Shown in pieces: positions 43,101 through 58,100 of a stretch of DNA of 64,000 bases. The stretch comes from Spisula solida (lineage: Eukaryota > Mollusca > Bivalvia > Venerida > Mactridae). The position numbers and the translations under genes were made by a program. The notes beneath the pieces are model-generated. The model did not search any database. It worked only from the letters and a program-made list of their open reading frames with translations, and was not told where the DNA came from. Location: the NCBI GenBank assembly GCA_947247005.1, contig OX365949.1, positions 18,169,130 through 18,233,129 on the forward strand. The letters run 5' to 3'. Position 1 is the first letter of the stretch, and every line of letters begins with the position of its first letter.

Positions 43101-46100
43101 TCTTTTTCAATAGTGTATAGTAATGTATCAAGAGATATAAACAACCATTGTAAAATGCATTATGTAATATCTTTAGAACAGAACCATCTACTATATGGAG
43201 TGTGTTGATTTTGCATTTTTAAGGTAAAAAACCTCCAAGTGCTGGTGCTTACAATTCACTTCTCTAATCGATGTTTCAATATACTCCAGATTTAAATTCT
43301 GTTGACACTTCATCAAGAGACTTCAGTATCCACAGTTTGATATACAGTAAAGTTCCGCTAATAAGACCACTTTGATTATTTTGAAATCATGCAGACTTTT
43401 GCCAGTTAAAGGTCCCAAAGTATTAGATTTAGAACAAAAAAGGTCCGCTAATAAGACCGATTTGCTATTAAGACCATCTTTTTGACTGGTCTTATTAGCG
43501 GAACTTCACTGTAATAGAAATCCCAGTCTAATTATTACATATTTTGTAGGGCGACAGGAAATTCAGTTTTGGGGAAACACCCTGTTTATGGCATGTTACC
43601 AGGAAAAGTGTGTGTCCTATTGTTGTCGAAAAAAAACTTTCACACCTTTTGCATGAATAAATTATGCGTTCACCTTTGTCCCTTTTTCAAACATTTTGAG
43701 TTCCGCTTTTCCAGATTATCAAACACAATACCATGTCATGAAAGCGGCCGCGAATACACTACGCTAAACTAACGTCGGCTTATGTCTATCATCACAACCG
43801 TTTCTAAAATAGCAGACTCTGTCTATGTAATAATTTCCTCCAAGATAAAACATTAACTCCACAGGAATGACACATTTTTCACTCGTCTTAAATGTGAAAT
43901 GATATGTATAACCAAGGCTGACCGGGGCAAAATATTGATACGTGCATTTACGGTATGTTCACAACATTCAAAACGATAATTGGTCTGTTGGTCAAATAGG
44001 TATTGTTTCTGGGAACCACCAAACCAGTATCATATAATTATATTGTTTCAACTGTGTATGTATTCCGTATGAAAAAAATAGTTAAACATATCGGTTAACG
44101 TTGGCAGCAACATAAGGAAAGATATCAACAGAATTTGATTTATGAAGGAAAGATATAGACAGAATTTGATTTATGAAGAATGCCTTTGGCTGGAACATAG
44201 TTAAAAGAGTTATTGTATTGTATCATACTTTGAAATACATAATTACCTTTACCACTTGATTCAGTCCATTCAATGGTGTAGTCCCAGCAGCCTTTCTTCT
44301 TAAATTTTGTTTTTAGATATACACCGTCGCAACCCACCAGGTTTGATGCTTTACCAATGGTCGCAGAAGGTACTTTCTGGTATCAAAATAACAAAAAGAT
44401 AATAGATGTATTAAGTCAGACTGGGAAAAAAAATAAGGCAGCACTCAACTTAACCAGCCGAGCACAGAAAACATCAAAAACAGACAAGGCACAATGACCA
44501 ACTTAACAAGTAAATTTAGATGACGTTTTATGCAGAATGCCCATCTCTATATACAAACTTTACAGCAGGGTGGAATAATCGTACCACTGTTTTCCAGAGT
44601 TCAAATTTTATTTGTCTGTTTATATGTGTAATAACTATTACTCATCATACATTTACATAGTTTTAAACCCAAAATTATATTACCATACCTGAAACCAGGA
44701 TAATTTTTCTGCTATGTGAACAATATTTAATGAAACGGCCACACGTTTCTATGTGGTTAAATTACATGTATAGTACGGAAAATTTGACACGACTCTCGAT
44801 CTTCTATTACCATAATTTATCACTTGATTTATTGTCTAGATTTATAATAGCTGTTGTATGTTTTCATAAGCGGGAAGTATCACGAAGACGCTTGAGGTGT
44901 AATCCCAACACAAATCTAAAAGGACAGATATTGAACGATTTTCTAGCGGGAACTAATATACTAGTATTCAACTCAAGATCCGTGTAATATATTCATGCAT
45001 AAAGGCCAGGATCATGTCCAATTCTCCCTGATTTATCTATGTATAAAACATGCAACATAAACTGATTTTGGACACATATGGTGGCAATAGTCTAAAATCA
45101 GTTTTAAATTGTCAGCACACAAAAAATAGTCAACACAAGAATCGTGTAATACATGCATGCGATTTAAAGGTCTGGATCAGGTCAAATTCTCTGTACTATA
45201 CGTAAGACACACTAATATTATGTTTACTTACCGGGTTACGTGTTGTAACAACACTGCCATCAGTCAAAAAAGTTGGAGTAGGTCTAAAATCGTTTTCAGA
45301 ATAAATTTTATCATCTTTGAATGTAATCGGGGTATCAGGGGCAATGGAATCTTGATAAGTCACTGTCAGAGAGTCAGAGGAAACTGTGCACGTTGCCGTA
45401 TCAGCTGTAAAGACAAAACAGATGTAGAGAAACATATTTTCAATTTATTTCACAAACCTATAGAGGACATTTGTATTTTTCTGTACATAGGATCGCAGGT
45501 GATTTCACTGAGTAAGGAACTGGTGTGCTGATCTTTTACAGTTAAACCTCAATAATGAAAACCCTTATAACGTGTGTCTTTATTGAGTTGGTCTTGATAT
45601 TGAGTCTGAATAATTTAAGCAAACCAATGAAATTTGACCTGCACGATACATGTACTTGTAGGTTTGTACTTGTTAATTAACAACTTCAACTTCAATATAA
45701 TTTGATTATACATTTACAAAAAGACAAAAAAACTAGATGAATATATACAGGTATGCAAACAATCATATACGGTAAGCAGTGTATTTTGAGAAAAGTTGGT
45801 AGATATTTAATGCGTAACAATTAATTTTTATAAAGTTTCTTTTCTTGTATTAGATAAATAGATGTATTTTGCTAGTTTGTTCATGATATGTGTATTCGTA
45901 GATTGCATTAGAGAAATAAATATTCCTATATTTAGTCAGGAACAAAAATATCGAGGTAAACATTGTAATCTTATATTTCGAAAATACGGACAAGTAAGTA
46001 AGAAGTGATATACGTTTTCGATACAATTCAAATTACATTTACGGCATATTATATCTTCTCTAGCTATATTTCTGTGTCTGCCCTCTTCGAGTAAAAGTTA

Positions 46101-49100
46101 CAGTATGTACTTTCTGTTTTGTGTATGCATGCATTGTCCTGATACAATGATGAATGAAATATATTTGTAATGATTATGTCAGTGTGATGAAATGTTAGAA
46201 AGAGCATTTGTAACCAAAATTCGCTGGCTTAGACTGAGAAAATGCTAATGTGACTCATGCATATTTGAAATCTGCATCACAAGGCGCTTCTTCAGTTCTG
46301 GTCATGTTGACAAAACCGAAGTTTAAAAGCTTGTATTGCATAAGTAAATAGTAGTTTTCTGACAGTTTTTTATTGTTTTCACAAAATTTCAATTGTGTGC
46401 TTCAAAATGACACCCTCTCATTCTAAGCCAGCGAATAATGTCACCTGTTAATGAATTTGTGAGAACGTTGGATGCGATTGTATCGTTACAAGGCTACAAT
46501 GTAATAAGATGACCCGATGGAATTTTCATATATAGCTTTCATGTATCGCTTCTTAACAAAATTTGACATATACGATATATACAGGGTGTTAAAAAAGTTC
46601 GTTCTCAAAATATAGATTTATAAAAAGTTTCATTTGAGCAATGTTCACAGTAGAAAACTTTAATTTCTTACTCTAATAGGTTCATTTAATGCCAGAAAGA
46701 TTAGAACAATGGAAAACCACTCTGGAATTGAAAATGAAAATGTGATAATCTTCTGAGGTCTGAAAAATGAACTATTTATAGTAAAGGATTGAGAACGAAC
46801 TTTCTTAACACCCTGCATATACAATAATTATACTACCGATGTCCATGTAGTTGCTGCATTTCGTATCATTATCTGTTTGAATATTGATGTTCCTATCAAA
46901 CTTAATTGTCATCTTGTTACACCCGTCTCTACTCAACTTAGCCTTGTCAGGTTGAGGGGCTGGTACAGATACCTCAAATGCCATACTATTACTACTGAAC
47001 CAGCTGTAAAACATTTTAAACAAGAAATATCTTATAGGTAATATAATACAGTTAATGGTAATACTTCTGGAACAAAATATTATGTTGCTTTAGAGAGGGG
47101 TTTTGCTCTATGAAGGGACACTATGGAGAGTTTGGACAGTATGTCGCTCTCTCAGTCTAACACATCGGACACAATTTACTTAGAGACACGCTGTTACCTT
47201 GTGGTTGTAGGAACATCTTAAGTAAATGTTTGTATAAATAAAACCATAATCAAAGTTATCTACCTGTATCGATATCAGTAAGCATCAAGTTAACTATTAC
47301 CAGGGCTGAAGGTACAAGTTTCAAAGATTTTTTTCAAAGTTTCAAAAATTTCTTCATAATAAATTCCACATAAATCAATATAAGACTTTTTAGGTCAAAC
47401 ATGACCTATGTGTTCAATATTGATCTTACTTGAAATAAGGATAAGGACAACCAATCAGATAACACCATATTAAACTCGTGGTCAGTAACTGACGATATGG
47501 TTGGCTATTTTTATTTTCCAATTAAATAAGATCAATATTGATGTAAAACACACAAAAGCACAGCAAAGTTGGAACTTAAATCAATTTAACTATGCATGAA
47601 TATTTTATAACGCTCTTGCGTATAATAAATAAATTTCCACATGGAAATCGTGCAATATCAGTCCTTTAAATGTGTTTAGGTATTAAGTAACATCACTAGC
47701 GTCTTTGTGATACTTTCCGCTGATTATACATATAGTCAATATATCAGCTGTTAGATTATGCTAATAGATGGTCGGGAATCTTGTAAAATACTCCTCCGGA
47801 CTAAATAATTGAACCTGCTCATACATATTTTATTACTCACAGCTATTTTATATATTGTGTTTTACTATTTTGTAAACATATGAACGCACAGGAAGCTAAA
47901 AAGTGCATGTGTGTAGTCATATTCTTTATAAAAGGAACCGTGTTCCAATAGTATTAAAACTATCATTAACAACTAGACTTTTTTGAGAGAAAAAACCGCA
48001 TGTTGGACCGACGGAAAATCATGTATTAACTATGTGTAGTACTTTTTAATAACAAGTTTCAATACATAATCATTAATCTATTAATCATTGCTCCACAGTA
48101 TACCTCACATCCCCATCCACGCCATCAGGTACTGAATTTTCTGGACTGATAAACACATGGTAGACTTTTCCTTGTCCAAAGTTACCAAGCAAGCCAGCTG
48201 GGCATTCCACATTGCTTTCATCCAGTCTTATCCCTGGCGCCCCTTTATAACCACCACAGGAAAGACCAAGCTCTTCACAAGACACAAAACAGTGGACATT
48301 TCCAGTATCTATAAACCCTGTTCCGGTAATGGTCACCTATTTAGTACGTATGAAATTGAATAATATTGATAGTTAATTCCATTATCATTGAGCAAAAGAA
48401 TGCACATGTTTATACTATAATATAGTACACTTTTAATTCACATACGTTTTATTTAAGGTTGTGAAACAGGTTCTCAAATGAATCACTCCCGACATATCAT
48501 ATGAGAGAGAGTTAGTTTCTCCTTTTTATATTGAGTGCCCCTATAAACAAGGTTTCTACAAGTACTTTGTATTCCGTCTTTATGAGTATGAGGCCGTCTA
48601 GGATAGTCCCTGGGATATTCTGTACTTGTGCCAGCCACTTAAATACTAGACTACTAAGGTGATTTTATATGATATTACATTTGAATGCCCAGCCGTGCAG
48701 AGTACAACATTATTAACTATCTTGAAATTGGCTAAAAGATGCTGCACACCAGATGAGAATATAGTCTCATGATTAAAGATTCTAATACTGACAAGTCTGC
48801 AACTGGTTAGACAGTGTCATTTTTACAATACATATTTTGACTTAGAATATAACCTACATTATGAGCCAATGAAAACGCCGAATTTTGGCGGTTAAATGAA
48901 AATTTAATCATTAAATTTTCTCTTCACAGACTTGACGTCATGCGTTGGCGCTACTTTCTATCGGCCAATCAGAATTCAGAATGTTATATTCTAAGTTAGT
49001 TAGAACATATTAAGTAAATTTTAATGACTAAAAAGGACTCGCTTCGCTTCGCTCGCTCCGCCCGCTCCGCCCTTATTAATCATTAAAATTTACTTAATAT

Positions 49101-52100
49101 GTTCTAACTATAACATAAATAAGCAGAGAAAAATTAGATTTCAAGTACATGCAGTTATTACTCAAACAATCATCAAATTCACCGGCAGGTATTTAACTGA
49201 GAAAGTTGTAGTGCTTGGACATTTGGTAAATAATGATCTATGTATTTCGTAGCTCAATGGCGCTTGCCGTCTAATCTGGTGACCTGGGTCAAATCCGGGT
49301 GGAGGCTGACATATGCCCCCCCCCCATATTTCAGCAGAGAGCTGATTGGCAAATAAAGGCTTAGTGCTGGACTTTTTTTTAAATAGATAAAAATAAACGC
49401 ACAATGTTCTTCAGTATCGTATTTATTAAACTAGAAGCATTAATGTTTCAATAAGCATATATCTTACCCAATATGCATCTGCATCTTCTTGCAATGCTGA
49501 TAGTGAATTTGTCACTGGATCAATGGAGGTCAGTACTGGTTGACTATACACAGTCAATATTTGTGATGTTGTACTAGTGGACCAATCTCCACAAGTCACG
49601 TAATATTCACCCGCTTCAATATTTTCATCGACAGGTGTCAATGTGACTTGTTCTGTTGAGTCCTGACTATTCATTGTGTGATCAGTGAATGTAGTCTCAA
49701 TATCAACCTTTACAAGACGAAAAAAGGTAAACTTAGTTTTGTGACTTCTAACAGGGTTTTGATTGAATAGCTCCTGCTTCTTAAGAGTTACTTCAGAAAG
49801 GGATAAATTTAATATCTTTTATAACTTCTTAATAGTCTGGAATTGAATGAGTTATGCATGGAGTCTCAGTCTAACGTGGTCAGATAATACAATCATCAAA
49901 GCAATTATCACCAGTGTCTTGTCCGAAAACATACTTAACAAATTTTTTACGAGGGTCAGTAAAAAAACTGCTGAGAGTTGCTAAATACGAGGGTTGTTCA
50001 AATTGGAATGCAAGTGGTGCTATATTTTTCTTGTATCATTGAATTTTTAAAAATAGGCAGCTGTATATTAAACATAATTTTATTAGCTTTAAATTTATAT
50101 CACGCATTTGAAAATCCATGTAGTGTAGCTGCAACAAAACAACAATTAACACTGTCTACTCATGTATATTAATGCTTAAATGATTTGGAAAATGTAACTT
50201 TATCCCGACCAAACGCGGTCCCATTTTAGAATAGTTGTTTTCTTAATGCGGGGCCAAATACAATATTTAAAATAACTTTTTTGGTGAAATGGTGTCATAT
50301 AATGTCTTATTCATCAACTATTTGATAGTTTAAGAAATTTAATTAGTGTACTTTTATTTCGAAATGAACCCCATGCACGCCATCCAAATACCGCAACATA
50401 CTAGAAAAGGGTTGAGAAAATCAAAGTAATTTTGGAAACTGGTGGAGTATTTACAATTAGGCAAGTAGCCCAATGTGTTGCCACATCATTAGGAGCTATT
50501 CATACAATTATCAAGCATATTACAAAACAATAAGTATAGTTTTGGTAGCCCTTTCTGCTTGGAGACGCCAGCACGTATGTCCATGCAAACTGTCCAAAAA
50601 TAGTTATAACCAGTTTCTAGATAGAAAATGTCGACCGTTTGCAAATGTTATGACCACAAACGTTAATTTTGTCACCCATGTGACAGATCCATAAACAAAT
50701 ATGGGTCAGCAAAGACAGAACAAAAGTATGCATTGCAAAACGCACCATGTACGCCAATAGAAATGTACACCTTTTTCCATATAAACCAAGTTTCTACCAT
50801 TAAGTTTGAGGTATAAAATGGACAATGGGTAAATGCCAAGCTTAACAAAGGTAAATATCTCGGATTTGATTGGTTAGTTTGAATCAAGTTCACCTGTGTG
50901 ATTTGATACGGGTTCAACACGTTTTTGTGTTTGAAATTTGAATCAAAAACATGTGCTTTCTGTTGGACACATGCATTGCACATTTTTTTGTACATTGGAT
51001 AATTACTAGTTCGGAGGGATTGTAAAGTACCTCATAAAGGATGTGATTCGTGGACACATAAAGTTATCTAGACTCTGCACAGCTACATGTAAGTGTTGTA
51101 AATAATTAATATGATGATGTGACAAGGGGTGGTATTCAATATTGATCTTATTTAATTTGAGAATAAGGATAGCCCATCATATCGCCTGTTACTGACCAAG
51201 AGTTTAATATGGTATGATCTGATTGGTTGTCCTTATCCTTAAGTCAAGTAAGATCTATATTGAATACCACCCCAGGAAAATATGTTGGGACTCATATGCT
51301 TAGATCTAATAGCATTGTTTCACGTTTGAAAGTGACGTCATGTTGTGTTGGTATTCCATTTATTATGTCATGCTGGTAAATAAATAAAGTAAACAGCATA
51401 ATATGGTTTTTCATAACTTATTTCTTAATGATCTTATCTCTAATCTAGTATATAAACAACAATTTATAATATGTAACAAACATTACCCCTGAATTTGCTC
51501 CGGCTGGAACAAGGACGCAGCTTTCAGGTTCTAGTTCAAGTGCAGTCATGTATGTGACCTTGAAGCTGGGTACGTGGCCTTGCAAGGCAAAGGCAGGAGA
51601 AATAGTTCCTATAGTCGAACAACCTTCATTCAGTTCACTTATAAGATTACATTCACCGCAAACATTAATGTCGTGGTCACCATTTGGAACACCATTGCAG
51701 TCAACACAATCATTGTTACCACACACTACGCCACATTGATCAAATACGGTATCACCATCAGGTAGACATTGAGCCTTACAAAACCTGCATTAATAAAAAA
51801 GATTATATTAAGTCAGACAGGGAAGGCAGCACTCAACTTAACCAGCCGAGCACAGAAAACATTAAAAACACACAAAGCACAATGCCCAACTAAACAAGCG
51901 CAGATCCGCCCAAGTCCAAGCTGTCGAAAAGTATAATAAATTATAACTAGCTGAATGACCCAGTAGAAAAGATACAGCAACCAAAAGGCGGAATGCCTAC
52001 GCTGAATGACCTAGTAACAACAGTAAAACTGCTGAACTACATAGTTATAGCAGCCTTTAGTCTCAAAAGTTAAATAACAGTATTAAAACGTTGAAAGGCC

Positions 52101-55100
52101 CGTATAGTCGGATGTCCTACTAACTAGCTGAATGACCCAGTTTCCACAGCAAAAGGACTATATTGCCCCGCTTTAGCTGTAAGAAATCTTAAAACGAAGA
52201 AGTGCCCAACACACTACCGACCAAGAAAATTAAACGCCCCTAGTCTCATTGTTAAAATCTGAATAGAAAAGATTCAGCAAACAAAAGGCTGAAAGCCCAC
52301 GCTGAATGACCTAGTAACAACAGTAAAACTGCTGAACGACGTAGTTTTAGCAGCCTACTGAGTACAGTCTAAAAGTTAAGTAACAGTATTAAAACGTTGA
52401 AAGGCCCGATTTCAGCAACAAAAAATCTGAAAACCTTAAAACGAGTGACCCAGTTTCATTAAGTAAAATTACGTAATTGAACAAATCGAGATTGGCGTAC
52501 TGAATTGCAAGCAATACAGAAGTCCCCTACCGGTATAAAGCTATTGTCAATATGTCTGTTGTCATATCAACCACAATTTCCGTCAGAACCAAAACTGACG
52601 GACAGATGGCAAACCAATAGTCCCCTCCGGTCAAAAACCGGTAGGGGACTTAAAACTACAATAAATGACCTCAGGGGACAGAACACTACATCCATAACTC
52701 CACAGCTGTACATAGACTCATGAACGAACCCGGTAGGATGCGAATCGCGGGGACGAAATAGTAAGAGGACAACCGGCAAAAACGAATAAATAGTTAACTC
52801 CTAGCTCCTTTTGGCCCCGGTCAAAAAATTAAATACTGAGAAATTATGGCATATTATCGATTATTTAAAAATGAAAAACTCGATTGTAAACGGAATTGGC
52901 GTTTAAATCCAGATACAAACCCATATTATAATAATTAAACAAAATTCGAAACTACCGGAAGTAGCACCGACCCCAACAGAAACCGCGGGACATGCGAGAA
53001 CAAAAAGGCACAGAAAATATACAACTTCACTCGAAAAGGCGCGGAACATACATAAAAAACTAGCACAGAAACATGTAATACAAAACCGGGCATCCAATCC
53101 CGAAAGTCTGCTGCTTAAGTGAGTCAAACTAAAACGGAACAAGAGCCAGTTGGTAAGAAATTAACAACCGGACAAAACATACACCACAAGGACAATCCAC
53201 AACAGACACTGAGTATATGCAATTTTGAAAGATACGAAGCAGCCTTGTGCTGGACAACGAAATTGCAGAATGGCACATACAAAATTAATAAAGTTTAACA
53301 AAAGGCACAGTGGCCAAATATTTTTGTATTTTTTCCAATTATACTATAAAGTGGACAGTACATACACAGAGGAAGGTTGACTAAAGGGCTTCCGCCTTGG
53401 AACGGACAGTGACACTTGTCACTGGGGGCTTAAACGTTTTACAGTGCACCAAACCTCACACTTACCCAATAGACAACCTTATAGAACAGGACAGTGTAAA
53501 TAAATTTTTCCCGCCATGTAATGCCCCCTAACAAAAAGGCCACAGTGACCGGTAATAAAAGAATGTAAAACATGAAACATTATATAAAATACAACCATCG
53601 AGTAGCACAGAAAGTACTCAATAACCTATCAGAAGTCAGAGCAACAAGAGAGTAAAACATTTAAGGGTACGACAAGACAATGTAACAGACAGGCATCAAT
53701 GCCAGCCGTCCAAAAGGCTTGAGGTTAGGCATATCATAGAGTCTGTATATTTTCCGGTCATCGCACAATGAAATAAGAAGCATAGCGGTGAGCTGTAAAT
53801 GGACCCACTGCTAAGCATGCAGTCCGTTGCAAAATTAAAGGGTCATATCCTCTACTCAGAAAACGTTTTATGATCTTGAGAAACACATCTTGAAAGTGGC
53901 TATGACCCAGAATCCTTCGAAATTTGTAAAGCACATCACCATAAAATTCAGGCTGAGACAGACCTTGTCGCAGAAGTGTCTTTAAATTAGTACCATATTT
54001 GGAATGAGATCTGAATTACGCCTATAGAATTTTGCAAACGTTTACGAAGTTTATGGAAGCGATAGCCTTGTTGCAGTAACTTATAAGTAATACAAAGATT
54101 TCGAGTATTAAAGTCCTCCAGCCGAGAGCAAGCTCTAGCAAAACGGATTAATTGAGAAGCGTAAACACCATATGAAGTTGACCGTGGAATATCTCCATCC
54201 AAGTGTGGGTAATTTACAATATCGAAGTTAAAATCATCTCTCTTGTCGTAAATTTTACTAACAATTTGACCTTCTTCTATAGCAAGGTCAAGGTCTAGGA
54301 ATGATGCGCGTGTATCAGATGAATTAGCTTTATTTAGTGTTAATTCGGCTGGGTAAATTTCTACGATCTTATTAGAAAAGTAAGGATTGTCAATATTTAA
54401 AATGTCATCAAGGTATCGGGACGTATTATTGAACAAGTCAAATCTTACAACCAGTAATATAAAGGTATGTACAAGTCAAATCTTACAACCAGTAATATAA
54501 ATGTATGTACAAGTCAAATCTTACAACCAGTAATATAAATGTATGTACAAGTCAAATCTTACAACCAGTAATATAAATGTATGTACAAGTCAAATCTTAC
54601 AACGAGTAATATAAAGGTATGTACAAGTCAAATCTTATATCAAATCTTAAAATATATCATGTGTTACACAGTGATTGGCATCATATAAAACTGATGTATG
54701 TAGTAGTATTTCAAACCTTAATATAATAAAATGATATCAATAACGACTAAATTTTCTATGGATGACATCTTTGGCTAACCAATTGTCAGTATGATTCAAA
54801 TGCAGTATGGGGAAACTGCAGTGGAGAACTGTTAGACACTGTTCTGAAGTTCCAAAAACGTGCAGCTAGAATTATTCTCGATAAGAAATTTGATGCACCA
54901 TCTGCAGAATTATTTAAAGAATTAAAGTGGGTGACTTTCCCGGACAGAATTCGTAACAAAAAGGCAATCTTGATATACAAGTCACTAAATAATATTTGAC
55001 CAGAATACTTTCATTCGAAATTCACATTTAACCAAAACCACCAAGACTCAGATCGCCAGCTTAGATCAACTGAAAATTGTGAATTTACAATTCCTTAACC

Positions 55101-58100
55101 TCAGCTCGAATTCTAGCGCATTAGTCTTAAAATTATTCAGGGCCAGTCATTTGGAATGTCATCCCAAAACAAATACGTACTTCAAAAACACTCAAACCAT
55201 TTTAAAACTCCTATTTACAGTGGATGTACTCTGGCCACATGATATAACATTGTTGAATTTTGTATATCATAATTATTTACCATTACCTTAACATCGTGCT
55301 GTTGTGTTTTTGTTATGTTTTGCATCTTTATTATTGACTCCTTGAGTTTTATTGTTATGTTTTTCTTTTGCTCATAATTATCATGTATTCCAGTAAATGA
55401 TTGTATATATCCAATGTTGATGTGGACCATATTGAAAATTGGTCTAGAACCAAATATGTCATCCACTATTTTATTTTAAATTTCGCGCATCCGCACAAGG
55501 CAGCTCGGACCTCCTTAAGACTGAAAGACAAATACAATGTACCTTTAAACCTGGTTTAGCACATTAGAATCTTCAGCCTCATATAACGTGTATAAAAATA
55601 TTAAACTAGATTTTTCAAAAGAACAATATCTTTCAGTATTGAATGTACAAAAATGCAGGCATAGTTATGCTCAGCTTAGAACTGGTCTGCCTCACCTTGA
55701 GGCAGTCAGGAAAAGATATTATTTTGTTACAGAGTATGAAAAGTACGATTGTATAGTTTGTTCAATGCATACTTAGCATTTAAACTCGCGAACATAACTT
55801 TCGAACCTCTCTCGAAAATATATGATTACAGTAGATATGATTGTGATAAGTAATCAAGGCTTACCCATAATGTTCATTCAGTATTTCATTCTCATTGCAA
55901 GGATTCTCTTCCTCCAGGATACTGAAATGAAGCAAACAGGAGATATGTTTAAGGACACTGTATTCACTGATCTCACATTACATTTTCAACTGATCTCTGA
56001 GTGTGAAATGTGTTTAAGGGTGTACAAAGTCCATAATTAAAATATTGCTACAGTTTACTTGGAGTTGTCATGATTTATTCTGTATTCGTACACAACTAGC
56101 AGTTTCCCCTATATATACACAATGTCATAGACTATGAAACCAAGATGTGCATAAATTACTGATAAAACATAGCTACAGCAAATAACTTAAAAAAATGCAG
56201 CGATTACTATGTCTTGTTGTGTTGTCAAATGCGGAATATTGGCTTTGCTAGAATCGAAATAATGAACATGTACCTGTGTTTTATCTATAATAAGCTTGTT
56301 CGGATGCGTACTATATTAAATCACTTGTACTACACGTAACGCACTCGTGATTTATTTTCTAAGCATCTGATTTCGTGACCAACAAGTAATTAAAGCAATA
56401 CAGAAGTCCCCTACCGATTTTAAGCCATTTTCAATGTTTCTGTTGCCATAGCAGCCACAATTTGGGTCGGAATCAAAGTCTTTGTAGACGTGCATTATCC
56501 CCTTATTGTCCCCTATCCACATACCAAGTTTCATAAACCTAGCTTGGAAACTGTTTGAGTTATGTCAGGATCCAGCTTTTTTGACGGAATGATGGACTGA
56601 CTGACTGACGGACGGAGGGCAACCTATAGTCCCCTTCCGGTCAAAAACCGGTAGGGGACTAATAGAACACAGGAACATGTTCATTATTTCTTTATTGCTG
56701 TCTATATATATAGGTCAGTTTGATGTCATTAGCATAATAGGTATCTCATTTAAACCATAGAACCAACTTCTGTCGTGTGCATTACAGTGGAATCACCGGT
56801 TTTCGTTAGGTTAAGGATATAACGGGTGATAAATGATCAATTCCAAATCAATTTGAGATTATAAAGTTATCAAAATGAAGGCAAGATATTAAGAAAACAG
56901 TTACAAGTAGTTTCAACAACAATTGTTCAACCATTATCGCGAATGCCGCCCATTTAATGACGTCACTAGAATTTGCATAAAATTACACTCGTATACCTGA
57001 AATCGTGACCTTTAAACTTAGTGTCGTAAAATCACGTATGATCGAGTTTTCACCTTGAACGTAGCATAATTCGAAACTTAAAAGATTCAGTATGTCATTA
57101 AAAGCGCAATTTGCTACAAATTTCAAATTTAAACGAATAATTAAGAAACTAAATAAGACCGCACTAGAAATGTGTATCACTACGCGCTTTCACATCATAG
57201 ATCCGTAGTAGGCTAGGTAAATCAGGAATCTACGAACAATTTAGCAAAATAATATTAATTTTGAGTGCCGAATGACGTTCGAAAATATCTGATCTACAAC
57301 TAAAATCAGCTACAACATTGTGAATTACCAAATATTTCTATGATACAAAGATTTTGCAAGGAAAAGTAATCGTGAAAATGAACTGTTCTTGGTCCGCATT
57401 GGCATAAGATTACGTCATCATTTGTCTCCCTTGATTTAATTTGCATATTGAGGAACCAGTCCATTTCGACCATGACCTTTAGTGGATAAGCGTAAACAAA
57501 CAGACGACGGCTAAAAAATTGATGTAAATTCGATCATTCGGCATGATTTGAATGTAAATCGATTGGAACTATTTGGCATTACAAAAGTTGACACATTTTT
57601 TAGTCGGATCGGTAATTATCTTATTTCTTACGTTAATGAAATGCCATTTGATTTATTTATGGATTAGAAGGTCAACTTTGACATTCCTTCATTCGGTTTT
57701 CCCGCTAATGACGTCATAACTAAACTATCAATAAAGATATTGAAAGTAGTTCTACTATAACGATTACTAGGGTATCACGATTCGAGGTTACTCGACGGTA
57801 TAAATACTTTTTTGTATTTGGAACATATTATATATTTTCAGAATGATTCCAATCGCCGTTACTTTCGATGTGCCCTACCAATACTTGTGTTTCTTGCGCA
57901 CTGCACTCAGGTCTAAGGGTCATTGCAAAACATATGTATTCTTAGTTTTTAGTCATTCTATTTGCCGGTAGAAAGTGACAAAGTTATGCTTTGGACAAGA
58001 CAAGCGAAATGTGATGCTCAATGTTATGGTTCTTGTATATTGCACTTCATGTCACTGCAAGAGACATGCATACCAAGCTTGAAATCATTCAAACAAAGTT

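Noticed and set aside
44425..44530. Possible promoter or regulatory block because of its conservation at seven places
   Set aside because: It is an interspersed repeat family found in both orientations in introns, not a gene-specific control element.
45157..45531. 124-codon plus-strand frame
   Set aside because: Antisense shadow of exon 9, whose minus-strand frame has proper splice sites and phase.
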